Source of the DNA: Vreelandella rituensis
GTDB taxonomy: Bacteria > Pseudomonadota > Gammaproteobacteria > Pseudomonadales > Halomonadaceae
NCBI RefSeq assembly: GCF_003336665.1
Contig: NZ_QPIJ01000013.1
Location: forward strand, 17,884-81,883
Direction: 5' to 3'
DNA: 64,000 nt
The translations under genes and the position numbers were made by a program. The notes below the pieces were generated by a model. The model saw only the letters and a list, made by a program, of their open reading frames with translations. It ran no database searches and was not told where the DNA came from. The stretch's first letter is position 1; each line of letters starts with the position of its first letter. Of this stretch, positions 49,575-59,733 are shown one piece after another.

Positions 49575-50924
49575 ATGCTTCCCGAGATTTTGCCACGCCC
49601 GGCCCCCATTTCCTCCGCGGAATATCGCAGCCGCCGCGAAACACTGATGGCACGCTTGCCTCCCAAGGCAGCCGTGTTGGTGCCTGGCGCCTGCTTGGCG
49701 ACACGCTCTCGCGATAGTGATTATCCGTTTCGTCAGAACAGTGATTTTTATTACTTGACCGGTTGCGTAGAGCCGGAGGCGTTGTTGGTGTTGTTGCCAG
49801 GACGCACTGAAGGCGAAAGCGTAGTGTTCTGCCAGGACCGTGATCCGACGATGGAGGCCTGGAATGGCCTTCGCCTGGGCGCGGAAGGCGCAGTGGCAAC
49901 CCATGGGGTCGATCAAGCCTTCGAGAATGCCGAGCGTGACGACTGCTTGCCGGGGCTTTTCGAGGGGCGGGAATTGCTTTACTTGCCTCTGGACGATACC
50001 TCTGCACTGGAATTGGCCGAGGAGACCTTCCAGCAAGCGCTAGCCCGCCAGCGGCGGGGAGGCTTGGGCGTACAAGGCTTTATCGATGTAGCGCCTTTTA
50101 TCCATGAGCAGCGTCTGATCAAGAGCGACGCCGAGCTTGCCCTGATGCGTCATGCCGCCGCCATTTCCGCGCGGGCCCATCAACGGGTCATGCAAGGGGC
50201 ACGGCCAGGGCTTTTCGAATACCACCTTCAGGCGGAGTTGGAGCATGAGTTTGTCTGGCAAGGCGGCAGCGGCCCGGCTTACAGCACGATTGTGGGCGGT
50301 GGCGCCAATGCTTGCGTGCTTCACTACATTGAAAATAGCGCGCCCCTCAATGACGGCGATCTGGTGCTGATCGATGCCGGTGCGGAATTCGATCTATATG
50401 CTGGTGATATTACCCGTACCTTTCCAGTCAACGGCCGTTTCAGTGATGCGCAGCGTGCGCTGTATCAGGTGGTGCTCAAGGCACAGGAAAATGCTGTAGC
50501 GGCGGTACGCCCCGGTGCCACCCTGGTGGATATTCATGCGGGGGTGGTGCGTGACCTGACGGAAGGGTTGGTCGCCCTGGGGCTTTTGCAAGGCGATATC
50601 CAGGCATGTATCGATGAGCAACATTATCGGCGTTTTTACCTGCATTCGACCTCGCATTGGCTGGGACTGGATGTGCATGACGTGGGAATGACTCGCCTGG
50701 ACCCTGAAACGCCCCGCCCCTTGGCTCCCGGCATGGTACTGACTGTCGAGCCAGGGCTTTATATACCGGCTGACGAGGACATTCCGCTGGAGTTGCGTGG
50801 CATTGGTATCCGTATCGAAGACGATGTGCTGGTAACGGCCGAAAGCCATGAGGTATTGACCGCTGGCGTGCCCAAGCAGCTTGCTGATATCGAAGCACTA
50901 ATGGCTAAAAAACAACCAGTTTAA
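49575..50924 (+). CDS. pepP: Xaa-Pro aminopeptidase
   Basis: Removes N-terminal residues that precede proline. The 449 residues show an N-terminal domain (about 1-170) with SDYPFRQNSDFYYLTG and the creatinase-like metal site: DAGAEFDLYAGDITRTFP (two Asp), HSTSHWLGLDVHDVG (His), TVEPGLY (Glu) and GIRIEDD (Glu). All five manganese ligands are present. AGGAG lies 5 bases before the ATG at 49575. Confidence 0.95.
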   Translation: MLPEILPRPAPISSAEYRSRRETLMARLPPKAAVLVPGACLATRSRDSDYPFRQNSDFYYLTGCVEPEALLVLLPGRTEGESVVFCQDRDPTMEAWNGLRLGAEGAVATHGVDQAFENAERDDCLPGLFEGRELLYLPLDDTSALELAEETFQQALARQRRGGLGVQGFIDVAPFIHEQRLIKSDAELALMRHAAAISARAHQRVMQGARPGLFEYHLQAELEHEFVWQGGSGPAYSTIVGGGANACVLHYIENSAPLNDGDLVLIDAGAEFDLYAGDITRTFPVNGRFSDAQRALYQVVLKAQENAVAAVRPGATLVDIHAGVVRDLTEGLVALGLLQGDIQACIDEQHYRRFYLHSTSHWLGLDVHDVGMTRLDPETPRPLAPGMVLTVEPGLYIPADEDIPLELRGIGIRIEDDVLVTAESHEVLTAGVPKQLADIEALMAKKQPV

Positions 50925-50981
50925 TAATGGTCTTTTTCATCATTATGTAATGTACGTTACGAAATGAGGTGCCCGGTAGCC

Positions 50982-52202
50982 ATGAATAACCCTGTAAAGG
51001 CGTCTTCATCCCCTGTGGATATTGCGATTATTGGCGGCGGTCTGGTGGGTGCCAGCCTGGGCTGTGCGCTGGCACCATTGGTCGAACGCTATAATTGGCG
51101 TGTGGCGGTCATCGAAGCCACCGCCTTGCCGAAAGTTTCCGAGATAAGCTGGCAGCCGAGTTTCGATGCGCGCGCCAGTGCGATTGCCGAGGGGTCGGCA
51201 CAGCGCTTTCGCCAACTGGGGTTGTGGCCTGCGATGGCCGAGCAGGCGGCCACGATTGCCCGCATACATATCAGTGAGCGTGGCCGCATGGGGGCTACGC
51301 GATTGAGCGCCGATGAGCTGGGCGTAAAAGCGCTGGGGCACGTGATTCCCAATGCCTGGATGGGACAGGTATTGCATCGGCGGTTGGCGGAACTACCTCT
51401 GGAATGGCATTGTCCGGCTCGCGTGGAAACGATTACCTCCGAGGCGGGAGGGCATCGGTTACGTCTGTCTGATGGCAGCGAGTTAACCCCTGCCTTGACC
51501 GTACTGGCTGATGGCGGGCGCTCCGGGCTGAAAGAGCAATTGGGAATCAGTAGCGAGAAGGTGCCCTATGACCAGACGGCGCTGATAACCAATGTGGCGG
51601 TAAGCAAGCCCCATCAAGGAATAGCCTACGAGCGTTTCACTCAGGACGGGCCGATTGCCTTGTTGCCGCTCCCGGGGCAGGCTATGGAGCTGGTGTGGAC
51701 CCATCAACATGGGAGAGAAAAAAGCCGTATGGCGCTTTCCGACGGTGCTTTCCTGGAGCAGTTGCAGCAGGCTTTCGGTGATCGTGCCGGGCGTTTTACC
51801 CGTGTGGGCAGCCGCCATGCCTACCCCCTCTCGTTGGTAACGGCCCAGGAAACGGTACGTCCGGGGTTGGCCGTATTGGGCAATGCCGCCCATGCGCTGC
51901 ATCCAGTGGCAGGGCAAGGCTTCAATCTGGCCTTGCGCGGGGTCATGGATCTGGTCGAGGCGCTGGAGGCAGGAAAGCAGCACGGCCATCGGCTTGGGTC
52001 GATGGAAACACTGCTGGATTTCGAGCAGCGCCGCGCCCACGATCGCCACAACGTGATACGTTTCAGTGATGGGTTGGTGCGCCTGTTCGGTGTCAATCAT
52101 CCCTTGCTGTCTCACGCCCGGGCCGCCGGGCTGGTCGGGCTGAATCTGCTCGGTCCCTTGCGCAAAAGCCTGGCACGGCGCGCTATGGGGCTGGAGCGTT
52201 AA
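50982..52202 (+). CDS. ubiH: 2-octaprenyl-6-methoxyphenyl hydroxylase
   Basis: Flavin monooxygenase of ubiquinone synthesis. It has the FAD motif DIAIIGGGLVGASLG, SFDARASAIAEGS, the middle VLADGGRSGLK, and GNAAHALHPVAGQGFNLALRGV, the second FAD motif. 406 residues. I take the ATG at 50982, with GAGGTG upstream; one at 50964 overlaps that site. It sits between pepP and a second hydroxylase, as in E. coli pepP-ubiH-ubiI. Confidence 0.92.
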   Translation: MNNPVKASSSPVDIAIIGGGLVGASLGCALAPLVERYNWRVAVIEATALPKVSEISWQPSFDARASAIAEGSAQRFRQLGLWPAMAEQAATIARIHISERGRMGATRLSADELGVKALGHVIPNAWMGQVLHRRLAELPLEWHCPARVETITSEAGGHRLRLSDGSELTPALTVLADGGRSGLKEQLGISSEKVPYDQTALITNVAVSKPHQGIAYERFTQDGPIALLPLPGQAMELVWTHQHGREKSRMALSDGAFLEQLQQAFGDRAGRFTRVGSRHAYPLSLVTAQETVRPGLAVLGNAAHALHPVAGQGFNLALRGVMDLVEALEAGKQHGHRLGSMETLLDFEQRRAHDRHNVIRFSDGLVRLFGVNHPLLSHARAAGLVGLNLLGPLRKSLARRAMGLER

Positions 52203-52258
52203 GTGCATGAATACCCAGTTCGGTTTTGAGATGAACGCCATCAAACAAGGGAGTGGTT

Positions 52259-53509
52259 ATGACCGAAGAAGCTAATGCCGAGGCCGCGTACTTTGATGTC
52301 ATCGTGGTGGGTGGAGGCATGGTGGGCGCAGCCCTGACCGCTCTGCTAGCGGAGGCCGGCATGCAGGTGGCCATGGTGGAAGCCAGGCAGGCCCCTTTGA
52401 AGCTTGAAAATGTGGGCACGGGGTTGCCTACTCCGCGGGTAAGTGCCTTGACGCCGGTATCGCAGCGATTGTTGACCCATCTAGGTGCATGGCCATTGAT
52501 GCAGGCCAAGCGCGTGACACCCTATCGCTATATGCAGGTATGGGATGCGGAGGGTAGCGGGGAAGTGAAATTTTCTGCCGAGCAAGCCGGAGTCACGGTG
52601 CTAGGGCATATTGTCGAGAACGATGTCACCCAGGCGTCACTGGAAACCCGGCTTGCGCAGCACTCCCAGGCCCGCCTGTATTACGCCGCCAAAGTGAGCG
52701 CATTACATTCTTCTCCCGCCGGGGCGCGCCGGCTGGTGCTGGACGATGGTCGTGAGCTGGAGGCACCCTTGATAGTGGCGGCGGATGGCGCGCATTCCTC
52801 TTTGCGCCACATGGCAGGCATCAGTGTGAGTCAAGAAGATACCGGCCAGCAGGCCGTGGTGACCACCGTACGCTGTGCCGAGCCGCATGGGGGTAACGCA
52901 CGCCAGGCATTCCTGGCCGGTTCGCCGCTGGCTTTCTTGCCCTTGACGGTCGACGGTGACGAGCATTATTGCTCCATCGTATGGTCGACCTCAGCCGAGC
53001 ATGCCGAAGCATTATGTGCGATGTCGCGCGCAGAGCTCGGTGATGCCTTGAGCGCGGCATTTGGTGAGCACTCAGGTGAGGTTCAGGTCTGTGATGACGC
53101 CCGCTGTTTTCCACTGATACAGCGGCATGCCCACCATTACGTCCTGGACGGCCTGGCCCTGGTCGGCGATGCCGCCCACAGTATCCATCCACTGGCCGGA
53201 CAAGGGGTGAACCTGGGGTTTATGGACGCTGCCGTATTGGCGGAAGAAGTGGTCACTGCCTGGCGGCGGGGCGCCCCCTGGGGAGATTCCCGTATTCTCG
53301 CGCGTTACGAGCGTCGGCGGCGCTGGGATAACACCAGCATGTTGGCGCTGATGATGGGGTTCAAGCAGTTATTCGGTGCGCGCCATCCGGCGGTTACCCT
53401 AATGCGAAATCTGGGCTTGAACAGTGTTAATCGGGTTTCTCTGATCAAACGGTTGTTAATGCGCCAGGCAACCGGCGAACGCGGGCAGTTGCCGGCCAGC
53501 TGTCGCTGA
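52259..53509 (+). CDS. ubiI: Ubiquinone-pathway FAD hydroxylase, UbiI/VisC type
   Basis: Paralogue of UbiH, 416 residues, with DVIVVGGGMVGAALTALLA, TPRVSALTPVSQRLL, VAADGAHSSLRHMAG and GDAAHSIHPLAGQGVNLGFMD. By position after ubiH it corresponds to UbiI (C5 hydroxylation), but UbiF-like specificity cannot be excluded from sequence. GGGAG lies 5 bases before the ATG at 52259; a GTG at 52253 overlaps it. Confidence 0.88.
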   Translation: MTEEANAEAAYFDVIVVGGGMVGAALTALLAEAGMQVAMVEARQAPLKLENVGTGLPTPRVSALTPVSQRLLTHLGAWPLMQAKRVTPYRYMQVWDAEGSGEVKFSAEQAGVTVLGHIVENDVTQASLETRLAQHSQARLYYAAKVSALHSSPAGARRLVLDDGRELEAPLIVAADGAHSSLRHMAGISVSQEDTGQQAVVTTVRCAEPHGGNARQAFLAGSPLAFLPLTVDGDEHYCSIVWSTSAEHAEALCAMSRAELGDALSAAFGEHSGEVQVCDDARCFPLIQRHAHHYVLDGLALVGDAAHSIHPLAGQGVNLGFMDAAVLAEEVVTAWRRGAPWGDSRILARYERRRRWDNTSMLALMMGFKQLFGARHPAVTLMRNLGLNSVNRVSLIKRLLMRQATGERGQLPASCR

Positions 53510-53531
53510 ACCGGCTCACCGGTATAAGGCC

Positions 53532-54827
53532 TTAACGTCGGCGTCGGTCGACGACATTAAGCGCCTTGAGCAGGTTCAATGCTTCTCCCAGCTGGTAATC
53601 GTCGCGTAGCCGCTGAGCGACCTCTTGGCGATCGCGCGGCGCCTCGAGAGAACGCAAGTGGCCTTCCAGGTCAGTTTCGCGGATCTCACGGCGAGATTCG
53701 GCGACTTCCAGGCGGCCACGCACCACTTCCACATCGGGCTCGATGCCCTGGGCCTGAATCGAACGCCCGTTGGGCGTGAAATACAGCGCGGTGGTCAGTT
53801 TCAGGCCTTCCCCGTTACCCAAGGGCATGACTTGTTGCACCGAGCCCTTGCCGAAGCTGTCGGTACCCATCACCACGCCACGACGCTGATCCTGCAAGGC
53901 GCCGGCGACGATTTCCGCTGCCGAGGCGCTACCGCTGTTGATCAATATCACCAGTGGCACATCGGCGGCAGGGGTGGAGGGAGTGGCGGAAAATTCCATC
54001 TGGCTATCGGAGAGCCGCCCTTCGGTGTAGACGATCAAGCCTTCATCAAGAAAGATGTCAGCCACATCCACCGCGGCCTGAAGCACACCGCCGGGGTTGT
54101 TGCGCAGATCCAGCACCAGTCCTTCGAGGGGGTGGTCGCGTGACATTCTTTCCAGTGCTTCCTGGGTCTGTTGCGCGGTGCGCGCCTGAAACTGGCTGAT
54201 GCGCAAGTAACCATAGCCCGGCTCGAGCAGGTCGTGTTTGACACTTTCGGTGCGCACGATTTCACGGGTCAGGGTCACTTCACGAGGTGCGTCGTCACCG
54301 CTGCGTAACAGCATCAGCTTTATATCGGTGCCGGGCTCGCCGCGCATCAGGTTGACGGCCTCCTGCAGTGACATGCCTTCGGTCGGGGTACCTTCGATAC
54401 TGATGATAAGGTCGCGTGGTTGGAGCCCCGCACGTGACGCCGGGGTGTCATCAATCGGTGTGACCACGGTCAATTGACCGTTCTCCATGCCCACTTCAAT
54501 ACCGATGCCGCCAAACTCCCCTTGCGTTGACTCACGCAGGCTTTGATATTCCTCGCTATCGAGATAGGCGGAATGCGGATCGAGCTCGCTAAGCATGCCG
54601 CGCATGGCGTTGCGCAATAAGGTGCGGTCATCGACTTCTTCCACGTAGGCACGCTTGATACGTTCGAACACTTCGGCAAAGGTTTGAATGTCTTCCAGCG
54701 GAAGCTCATCGATAGCGGGGCTTTGCTGGGCGATACCGGGCAGCGGGGCCGCCAGCAGCACAACCGGAAGCAAGCTCAGCAAAAAGCGCTTGGCGGGAAC
54801 CGGAAGGTGATTAACAGTTAGCGTCAT
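53532..54827 (-). CDS. ctpA: C-terminal processing protease, S41 family
   Basis: Secreted serine protease of 431 residues. A signal sequence spans about 12-34. The PDZ domain (about 105-190) begins at GEFGGIGIEVGME. The S41 catalytic part has the nucleophile Ser302 in SGSASAAEIVAGAL and the general-base Lys327 in DSFGKGSVQQ. Such proteases trim periplasmic proteins and regulate cell-wall hydrolases. It lies downstream of envC, itself a division-hydrolase activator, and all three genes gpmI-envC-ctpA read left. Confidence 0.93.
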   Translation of the reverse strand: MTLTVNHLPVPAKRFLLSLLPVVLLAAPLPGIAQQSPAIDELPLEDIQTFAEVFERIKRAYVEEVDDRTLLRNAMRGMLSELDPHSAYLDSEEYQSLRESTQGEFGGIGIEVGMENGQLTVVTPIDDTPASRAGLQPRDLIISIEGTPTEGMSLQEAVNLMRGEPGTDIKLMLLRSGDDAPREVTLTREIVRTESVKHDLLEPGYGYLRISQFQARTAQQTQEALERMSRDHPLEGLVLDLRNNPGGVLQAAVDVADIFLDEGLIVYTEGRLSDSQMEFSATPSTPAADVPLVILINSGSASAAEIVAGALQDQRRGVVMGTDSFGKGSVQQVMPLGNGEGLKLTTALYFTPNGRSIQAQGIEPDVEVVRGRLEVAESRREIRETDLEGHLRSLEAPRDRQEVAQRLRDDYQLGEALNLLKALNVVDRRRR

Positions 54828-54957
54828 GCAAACTCCGCAAGGCAGGGGCAGTACACTGCGCTTTATATGGTCAGGATTTTTGTGGTCAAGGTTTGATAGT
54901 CAGGATGGCTGTCAGCTTATCCCTTCCGTGGCGTGAGAGGAAAGCGTAGCTTCACGC

Positions 54958-56103
54958 TTAACGGTTAGCGATCCAGCGTTGGGGATTGATCGGCTCCCCC
55001 CCTTGGCGAACTTCAAAATACAGCGCCGCCTCGGACCTGCCACCGCTGTCACCCACGCGGCCCAGTTCATCACCACGTGCAATCTTCTGACCCGGACGAA
55101 CACTGAAATGTTGCAGATGGGCATGCAGGGTCATGATCTGGTCGCCGTGATCAACGATCAGTAAATTACCGAAGCCACGCATCCAGTCGGCAAATACCAC
55201 ACGGCCGGTGTGCACGGCGGTCACCGCTGTGCCGGCATTGGCTTGTATCACGATACCGTTATGATGCACGCCCTCACTATTTTGAAAGCGCGAGGTGATC
55301 GTGCCTTGCACCGGCCAGGGCAAGTCGCCTTGGGTGCGCGCCATCTGGGTGCTGGGCGTTGGTTGTGCCAGGCGTGCAAGCTCCGCCTGTATTTCGCGCA
55401 GGGTGCGTTCAGCCTGGTCGCGATCCTGGTTGAGGCTTTCCAGGCGGGCTTCTTCCGTGGCGTAGCGGGCGTCCAGGCCACTAAGCAACTGGCGTCGTTC
55501 AGCCGTTTGCCGGGCTAGCTGGGCACCTTGGGTCTCCAGCTGCTCCGAGAGCTTGTGCAGGCGTTCGCTGCGGGTGGCCAGTTCGCGTTGAGTGTCCAAT
55601 AGGGCTGCGTCGAGTCGGGCGATAGTGGTCAAGCGCTGTGCGCGAGCCTCGGTCAGATGGTTGAGATAGGCTTGCATGCGGTCCAGCTCCGCCGGGTCGT
55701 CCTGGTTGAGCAATAGTTTCAGCTGAGGGGTGGCGCCAAGACGATAAAGAGCGTCAAGCTGCGCGCCCAGTGCCTGCTGTTGGGTGTCACGCTCGTTTTC
55801 CAGAGTTTCACGGTGGGCGTTGAGTTGCTCGGTTTCGGCATTCAACTGGCGACGCTGCGCCTGAAGATGGTCCAGGCGTTGGTGGGTGTCGGCCAGCTGG
55901 GTTTCCACGTCACGCAATTCGCTTCCGGCCTTGTCGCGGGCTTCGCGGGTGTCGCCCAGGCGCCGGGAGAGCGCCTGGATCTGTTCACCGACCGCATCGA
56001 GCTGTTGGCGGGCCGCCTCTTCATCCACGCTGGCATGCCCGCCGGTGACTATTCCCAGCGCCAGAAGCAACACCGCCAAGTGCCCGAGGTGGCGTTTGCG
56101 CAT
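54958..56103 (-). CDS. envC: Murein hydrolase activator EnvC
   Basis: Periplasmic protein that activates amidases AmiA/AmiB at the septum. The 381-residue product has a signal peptide (to about ASVDEE, residue 25), a long coiled coil (about 27-255, rich in Glu, Gln, Arg and Leu), and a C-terminal LytM domain (about 270-380). In that domain the usual zinc ligand pattern is broken: HHNGIVI has Val where the active enzymes have Asp, so it should be non-catalytic, as in E. coli EnvC. The ATG at 56103 is 5 bases after the gpmI stop. Confidence 0.92.
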   Translation of the reverse strand: MRKRHLGHLAVLLLALGIVTGGHASVDEEAARQQLDAVGEQIQALSRRLGDTREARDKAGSELRDVETQLADTHQRLDHLQAQRRQLNAETEQLNAHRETLENERDTQQQALGAQLDALYRLGATPQLKLLLNQDDPAELDRMQAYLNHLTEARAQRLTTIARLDAALLDTQRELATRSERLHKLSEQLETQGAQLARQTAERRQLLSGLDARYATEEARLESLNQDRDQAERTLREIQAELARLAQPTPSTQMARTQGDLPWPVQGTITSRFQNSEGVHHNGIVIQANAGTAVTAVHTGRVVFADWMRGFGNLLIVDHGDQIMTLHAHLQHFSVRPGQKIARGDELGRVGDSGGRSEAALYFEVRQGGEPINPQRWIANR

Positions 56104-56108
56104 GGAAC

Positions 56109-57674
56109 TCACTCGAGGCGAATCAACGGTTTCCCCGTCATGGCAGCGGGAACAGGCTGGTTCATCAGGGTCAGCAAGGTGGGAGCAAGGTCGCATAGGC
56201 GTCCGTCTTCGAGGTGTGCCGAACGCTTGCCAACATAAATGAGCGGCACTTCAAAGGTGGTGTGAGACGTTTGAGTAACGCCGGTTTCCGGGTTGACCAT
56301 TTGTTCGGCATTGCCGTGATCGGCAGTGATCAGGCAGGCGCCACCGACACGTTCAATGGCTTCCACCACACGGGCAACACATTGATCCACCGTTTCAATC
56401 GCTTTGACCGCTGCATCGAAGTCGCCGCTGTGACCCACCATGTCGCCGTTGGCGTAGTTGCACACGATCAGGTCGAAGGCTTGGCTATCAATCGCTTCGA
56501 CCAGCTTGTCGGTGACCTCGACGGCGCTCATTTCGGGTTTTTCGTCGTAGGTTTTAACGTCCTGGGGGGAAGGCACCAGGATGCGCGTTTCTCCATCAAA
56601 CTCCGTCTCACGACCCCCGGAGAAGAAAAACGTCACATGGGCGTATTTCTCGGTTTCGGCGATGCGCAGCTGGGTCAGGCCGCGATTTTCCATGACTTCG
56701 CCCAGCGTATCGGCCAGATCCGCAGGAGGAAAGGCGGCCGGCGCAGGGATATCGGCAGCGTATTGGGTCAGCATCACCAGGCCGTCGGCAGCCAGGGCGG
56801 GGTGGACACGCCGCGCAAAGCCGTTGAAGTCAGGATCGACAAAGGCGCGCGTCAATTCTCGGGCACGGTCGGCCCGGAAGTTCATGAAAATCGCCGCATC
56901 GCCGTCTTCGATAACAACGGCCTGGCCATCGGGGCGAATGCTGGTGGCGTGAACGAATTCATCGGTTTCGTTGCGGGCATAGGCGGCATCCAGGGCGCTT
57001 TCGGCGCTGCTTGCCTGATACTCGCTTTCACCTTCGGTCAGCAAGCGGTAGGCCTGCTCCACCCGTTCCCAGCGATTGTCACGATCCAGGGCGTAAAAAC
57101 GTCCGATGATGGAGGCGACGAAGCCGTTTTCCGCACCGACCAGTTCGGCCAGGCGCCGATCGGCACGCTCAAGCGAGGGCAGGGCGCTCTGCGGAGGCAT
57201 ATCACGGCCATCGAGAAAGGCCTGGAAATAAATGCGTTGTGCCCCACGGCGCGCGGCAAGCTCGGCCATGGCAAGAAAGTGGTCTTCGTGGCTGTGAACG
57301 CCGCCGGGCGAAAGCAGGCCCAGAAGATGAACGGCGCGCCCTTGGGCCACTGCCGCGTCTATGGGCGCGGTCAGGGTGGTATTTGCATCCAGCTCGCCAT
57401 CTTCAACCGCCTTAGTGATCCGGGTGAAGTCCTGGTAGACGATACGCCCGGCCCCCAGGTTCATGTGGCCCACCTCGGAATTGCCCATCTGGCCATCCGG
57501 CAGGCCGACATGGCGCCCGTCGGTATGCACCAGCGCATGGGGGCGTTGCGCCCACAGCTGATCCATGGTCGGGGTATGGGCCGCCGCCACGGCATTATGA
57601 GCGGAGTCCGGGTTGTGGCCGTAGCCATCGAGAATAATCAACGCCACCGGGCGCGGAGTTGCTGAAATGTCCAT
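56109..57674 (-). CDS. gpmI: 2,3-bisphosphoglycerate-independent phosphoglycerate mutase
   Basis: Glycolytic enzyme interconverting 3- and 2-phosphoglycerate with two manganese ions. The 521-residue protein shows ALIILDGYG, the catalytic-Ser segment [51 protein letters not shown] and [11 protein letters not shown]. The ATG at 57674 follows GAGG; 57767 is an unlikely longer start. It begins the leftward gpmI-envC-ctpA unit and is divergent from the rhodanese gene. Confidence 0.96.
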   Translation of the reverse strand: MDISATPRPVALIILDGYGHNPDSAHNAVAAAHTPTMDQLWAQRPHALVHTDGRHVGLPDGQMGNSEVGHMNLGAGRIVYQDFTRITKAVEDGELDANTTLTAPIDAAVAQGRAVHLLGLLSPGGVHSHEDHFLAMAELAARRGAQRIYFQAFLDGRDMPPQSALPSLERADRRLAELVGAENGFVASIIGRFYALDRDNRWERVEQAYRLLTEGESEYQASSAESALDAAYARNETDEFVHATSIRPDGQAVVIEDGDAAIFMNFRADRARELTRAFVDPDFNGFARRVHPALAADGLVMLTQYAADIPAPAAFPPADLADTLGEVMENRGLTQLRIAETEKYAHVTFFFSGGRETEFDGETRILVPSPQDVKTYDEKPEMSAVEVTDKLVEAIDSQAFDLIVCNYANGDMVGHSGDFDAAVKAIETVDQCVARVVEAIERVGGACLITADHGNAEQMVNPETGVTQTSHTTFEVPLIYVGKRSAHLEDGRLCDLAPTLLTLMNQPVPAAMTGKPLIRLE

Positions 57675-57893
57675 GAAAACCTCGTTGTTCTGGCACGTCG
57701 GGGTTGGCAAGCGATACGAGCTATTGAGCGGATCAAGGTCGCGACGGGCGTCGGCTTGGGGCATCATAACGCAGGCAGCCCTTGGGCGTCATGGCAGATG
57801 CCTGCGCACTAAAGGGTGTGGCGTGTATACTTGTCGCGTTTCATCCTCGGCTCGGCCGTTTTTTTCCGCATAGACCAAGAGATTGTGTACGCG

Positions 57894-58316
57894 ATGATCG
57901 ATCAGCTGTTCGAATTCGTGCAAAACCATCCCCTGCTTGTCGGGGCTTTCCTGCTGGTATTGATCACCTGGCTTGTCTACGAGGCACGTAGCGCTGCGAC
58001 CAATGCAGTGACGTCGGCTCAAGCGACCCAGCTTATCAACCGCGAAGACGCGGTAGTGGTGGATATCCGCGAGGAAAAGGACTTCAAGGCCGGCCATATC
58101 GCCGGTGCACGCCATCTCCCGCAGAGTAAGCTGGAAAGCCGGATGTCAGAGCTGGAGAAGCTCAAGAGCCAGCCGATCATTCTGGTTTGCAAGCATGGCC
58201 AGAGCGCCGGTGCCGCGCAGGCTAAGCTCACCAAGGCGGGTTTTGAGCATGTTCATAAGCTCAAGGGTGGCATGGCGCAATGGCAAGCCGATGGCCTGCC
58301 GGTGGTTAGAAAGTAA
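57894..58316 (+). CDS. Membrane-anchored rhodanese-like protein (YibN-like)
   Basis: A 140-residue protein with an N-terminal membrane helix (about 14-30, LLVGAFLLVLITWLVY) and a cytoplasmic rhodanese domain (about 45-138). The active-site loop is LVCKHGQSAGAAQ with Cys99. The domain also has VVDIREEKDFKAGHIAGARHLP. It matches YibN, which sits next to secB in E. coli and has been linked to the Sec translocon. The glutaredoxin gene grxC, usual between them, is missing here. Confidence 0.88.
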   Translation: MIDQLFEFVQNHPLLVGAFLLVLITWLVYEARSAATNAVTSAQATQLINREDAVVVDIREEKDFKAGHIAGARHLPQSKLESRMSELEKLKSQPIILVCKHGQSAGAAQAKLTKAGFEHVHKLKGGMAQWQADGLPVVRK

Positions 58317-58380
58317 GCTCGGTTGACCAGGCTGACGCTTACTACTTTACTTTTTACTGTTACATGACAAGGAGTTTCCC

Positions 58381-58884
58381 ATGGCGGAAGACAACAATCA
58401 GAGTGCCGGCGCGCAGGCAGCCGCCGAAGGCGAAAAACCGCAGCTGAAATTCTCGTTGCAGCGCATTTACGTCAAGGACATTTCCTTTGAATCGCCCAAT
58501 TCGCCGGCGGTGTTTCAGCAGGCTTTCAAACCCAAGGTCAGCCTTGACTTGAATACCAGTAGCCAGAAAGTGGACGACAACCTCTATGAAGTGGTGGTCA
58601 AGGTCACCGCTCAGGTCAAGGATAACGAAACTGAAATGACCTCCTTTCTGGCGGAGATCGAACAGGCCGGCCTGTTCCGCATTTCCGGCATTGAAGGCGC
58701 GCAGCTGGATCAAACCCTGGGTGCGTTCTGTCCCAACCTTCTGTTCCCGTATGCGCGTGAATGTGTGGACAACCTGGTAAACCGCGGGGGGTTCCCGCCG
58801 TTGATGCTGGCGCCGGTCAATTTCGAAGCGATGTACGCCCAGAAGAAACAGCGTGAAGCCCAGCAGGCTGAGCAGACCCAGTAA
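58381..58884 (+). CDS. secB: Protein-export chaperone SecB
   Basis: Tetrameric chaperone that keeps preproteins unfolded and passes them to SecA. The 167-residue protein has FSLQRIYVKDISFESPNSP, VSLDLNTSSQKVDDNLYEVV, the C-terminal AQLDQTLGAFCPNLLFPYAR and VNRGGFPPLMLAPVNFEAMY. AAGGAG lies 6 bases before the ATG. It is preceded by the rhodanese gene. Confidence 0.96.
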   Translation: MAEDNNQSAGAQAAAEGEKPQLKFSLQRIYVKDISFESPNSPAVFQQAFKPKVSLDLNTSSQKVDDNLYEVVVKVTAQVKDNETEMTSFLAEIEQAGLFRISGIEGAQLDQTLGAFCPNLLFPYARECVDNLVNRGGFPPLMLAPVNFEAMYAQKKQREAQQAEQTQ

Positions 58885-58927
58885 CTAAATGCTGACTTCT
58901 TCTGAGTGGTATGCCCAACACGGCAAG

Positions 58928-59647
58928 ATGCCGCGTCTGTACGTGCCCGTGGCGTTTACGCCGGGGGCTCAGGTGGTGTTGCCGGAAGGTCCGGCACGCC
59001 ACCTGACGCGAGTGCTGCGCATGGGCGTGGGCGCACCGTTGGTAATCTTCGATGGCCAGGGGCGTGAAGCTGGTGCTCGGTTGAGCGAGGTGAATCGCAA
59101 GCAAGCCGTGGTTGAGATAGAGGCTTGCTGGCCGGGACAGGCGGAATCCCCGCTTGCCGTGCATCTAGGCCAGGCGATTTCCAAGGGGGATCGCATGGAC
59201 TACGCTATCCAGAAAGCAGTGGAGCTGGGCGTTGCCGCCATTACCCCCCTTTATACCGAGCACGGTGATGTGCGCTTGAAAGGCGAGCGAGAAGCGAAAA
59301 AGCTCGCACATTGGCAGGCGGTGGCAGTGAGCGCTTGTGAGCAATGTGGCCGCGCCACGGTGCCGCCGGTGCATCCACCCCTCGCATTGGCCGACTGGCT
59401 TGCCCGGCGTGATGAAAGCTTATGTCTGGTTCTGCATCCTGCCACTCAGGGAGCGCTTGAAAAGGTGGTTTCCCCCGAGAAGGTGGCGCTGCTGATCGGC
59501 CCTGAAGGGGGGCTCTCCTCCCAGGAGGTCGAGGCAGCACTGGCCGTCGGTTTTTCTTCGCTGACGTTGGGGCCGCGTATCCTGCGCACCGAAACCGCGC
59601 CGGTGGTGGCCCTGTCTCTCCTGCAGGATCGCTTTGGGGATCTTTGA
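58928..59647 (+). CDS. rsmE: 16S rRNA (uracil-1498-N3)-methyltransferase
   Basis: Methylates U1498 of 16S rRNA. The 239-residue SPOUT protein has HLTRVLRMGVGAPLVIFDG, the QKAVELGVAAITPLYTE segment, SACEQCGRATVP, and the trefoil-knot motif IGPEGGLSSQEVEAA with LGPRILRTETA. The ATG at 58928 gives a family-like start (MPRLYVPV); an ATG at 58889 right after the secB stop is possible, and neither has a strong ribosome site. Confidence 0.93.
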   Translation: MPRLYVPVAFTPGAQVVLPEGPARHLTRVLRMGVGAPLVIFDGQGREAGARLSEVNRKQAVVEIEACWPGQAESPLAVHLGQAISKGDRMDYAIQKAVELGVAAITPLYTEHGDVRLKGEREAKKLAHWQAVAVSACEQCGRATVPPVHPPLALADWLARRDESLCLVLHPATQGALEKVVSPEKVALLIGPEGGLSSQEVEAALAVGFSSLTLGPRILRTETAPVVALSLLQDRFGDL

Positions 59648-59733
59648 GTTTATTTTTCCCCAGCTATTTTTTTGCATCAGTTTCTGTCTGCACCACTATT
59701 TTTTCTTCGGCATTCTTTTCCAGGAAGACACCA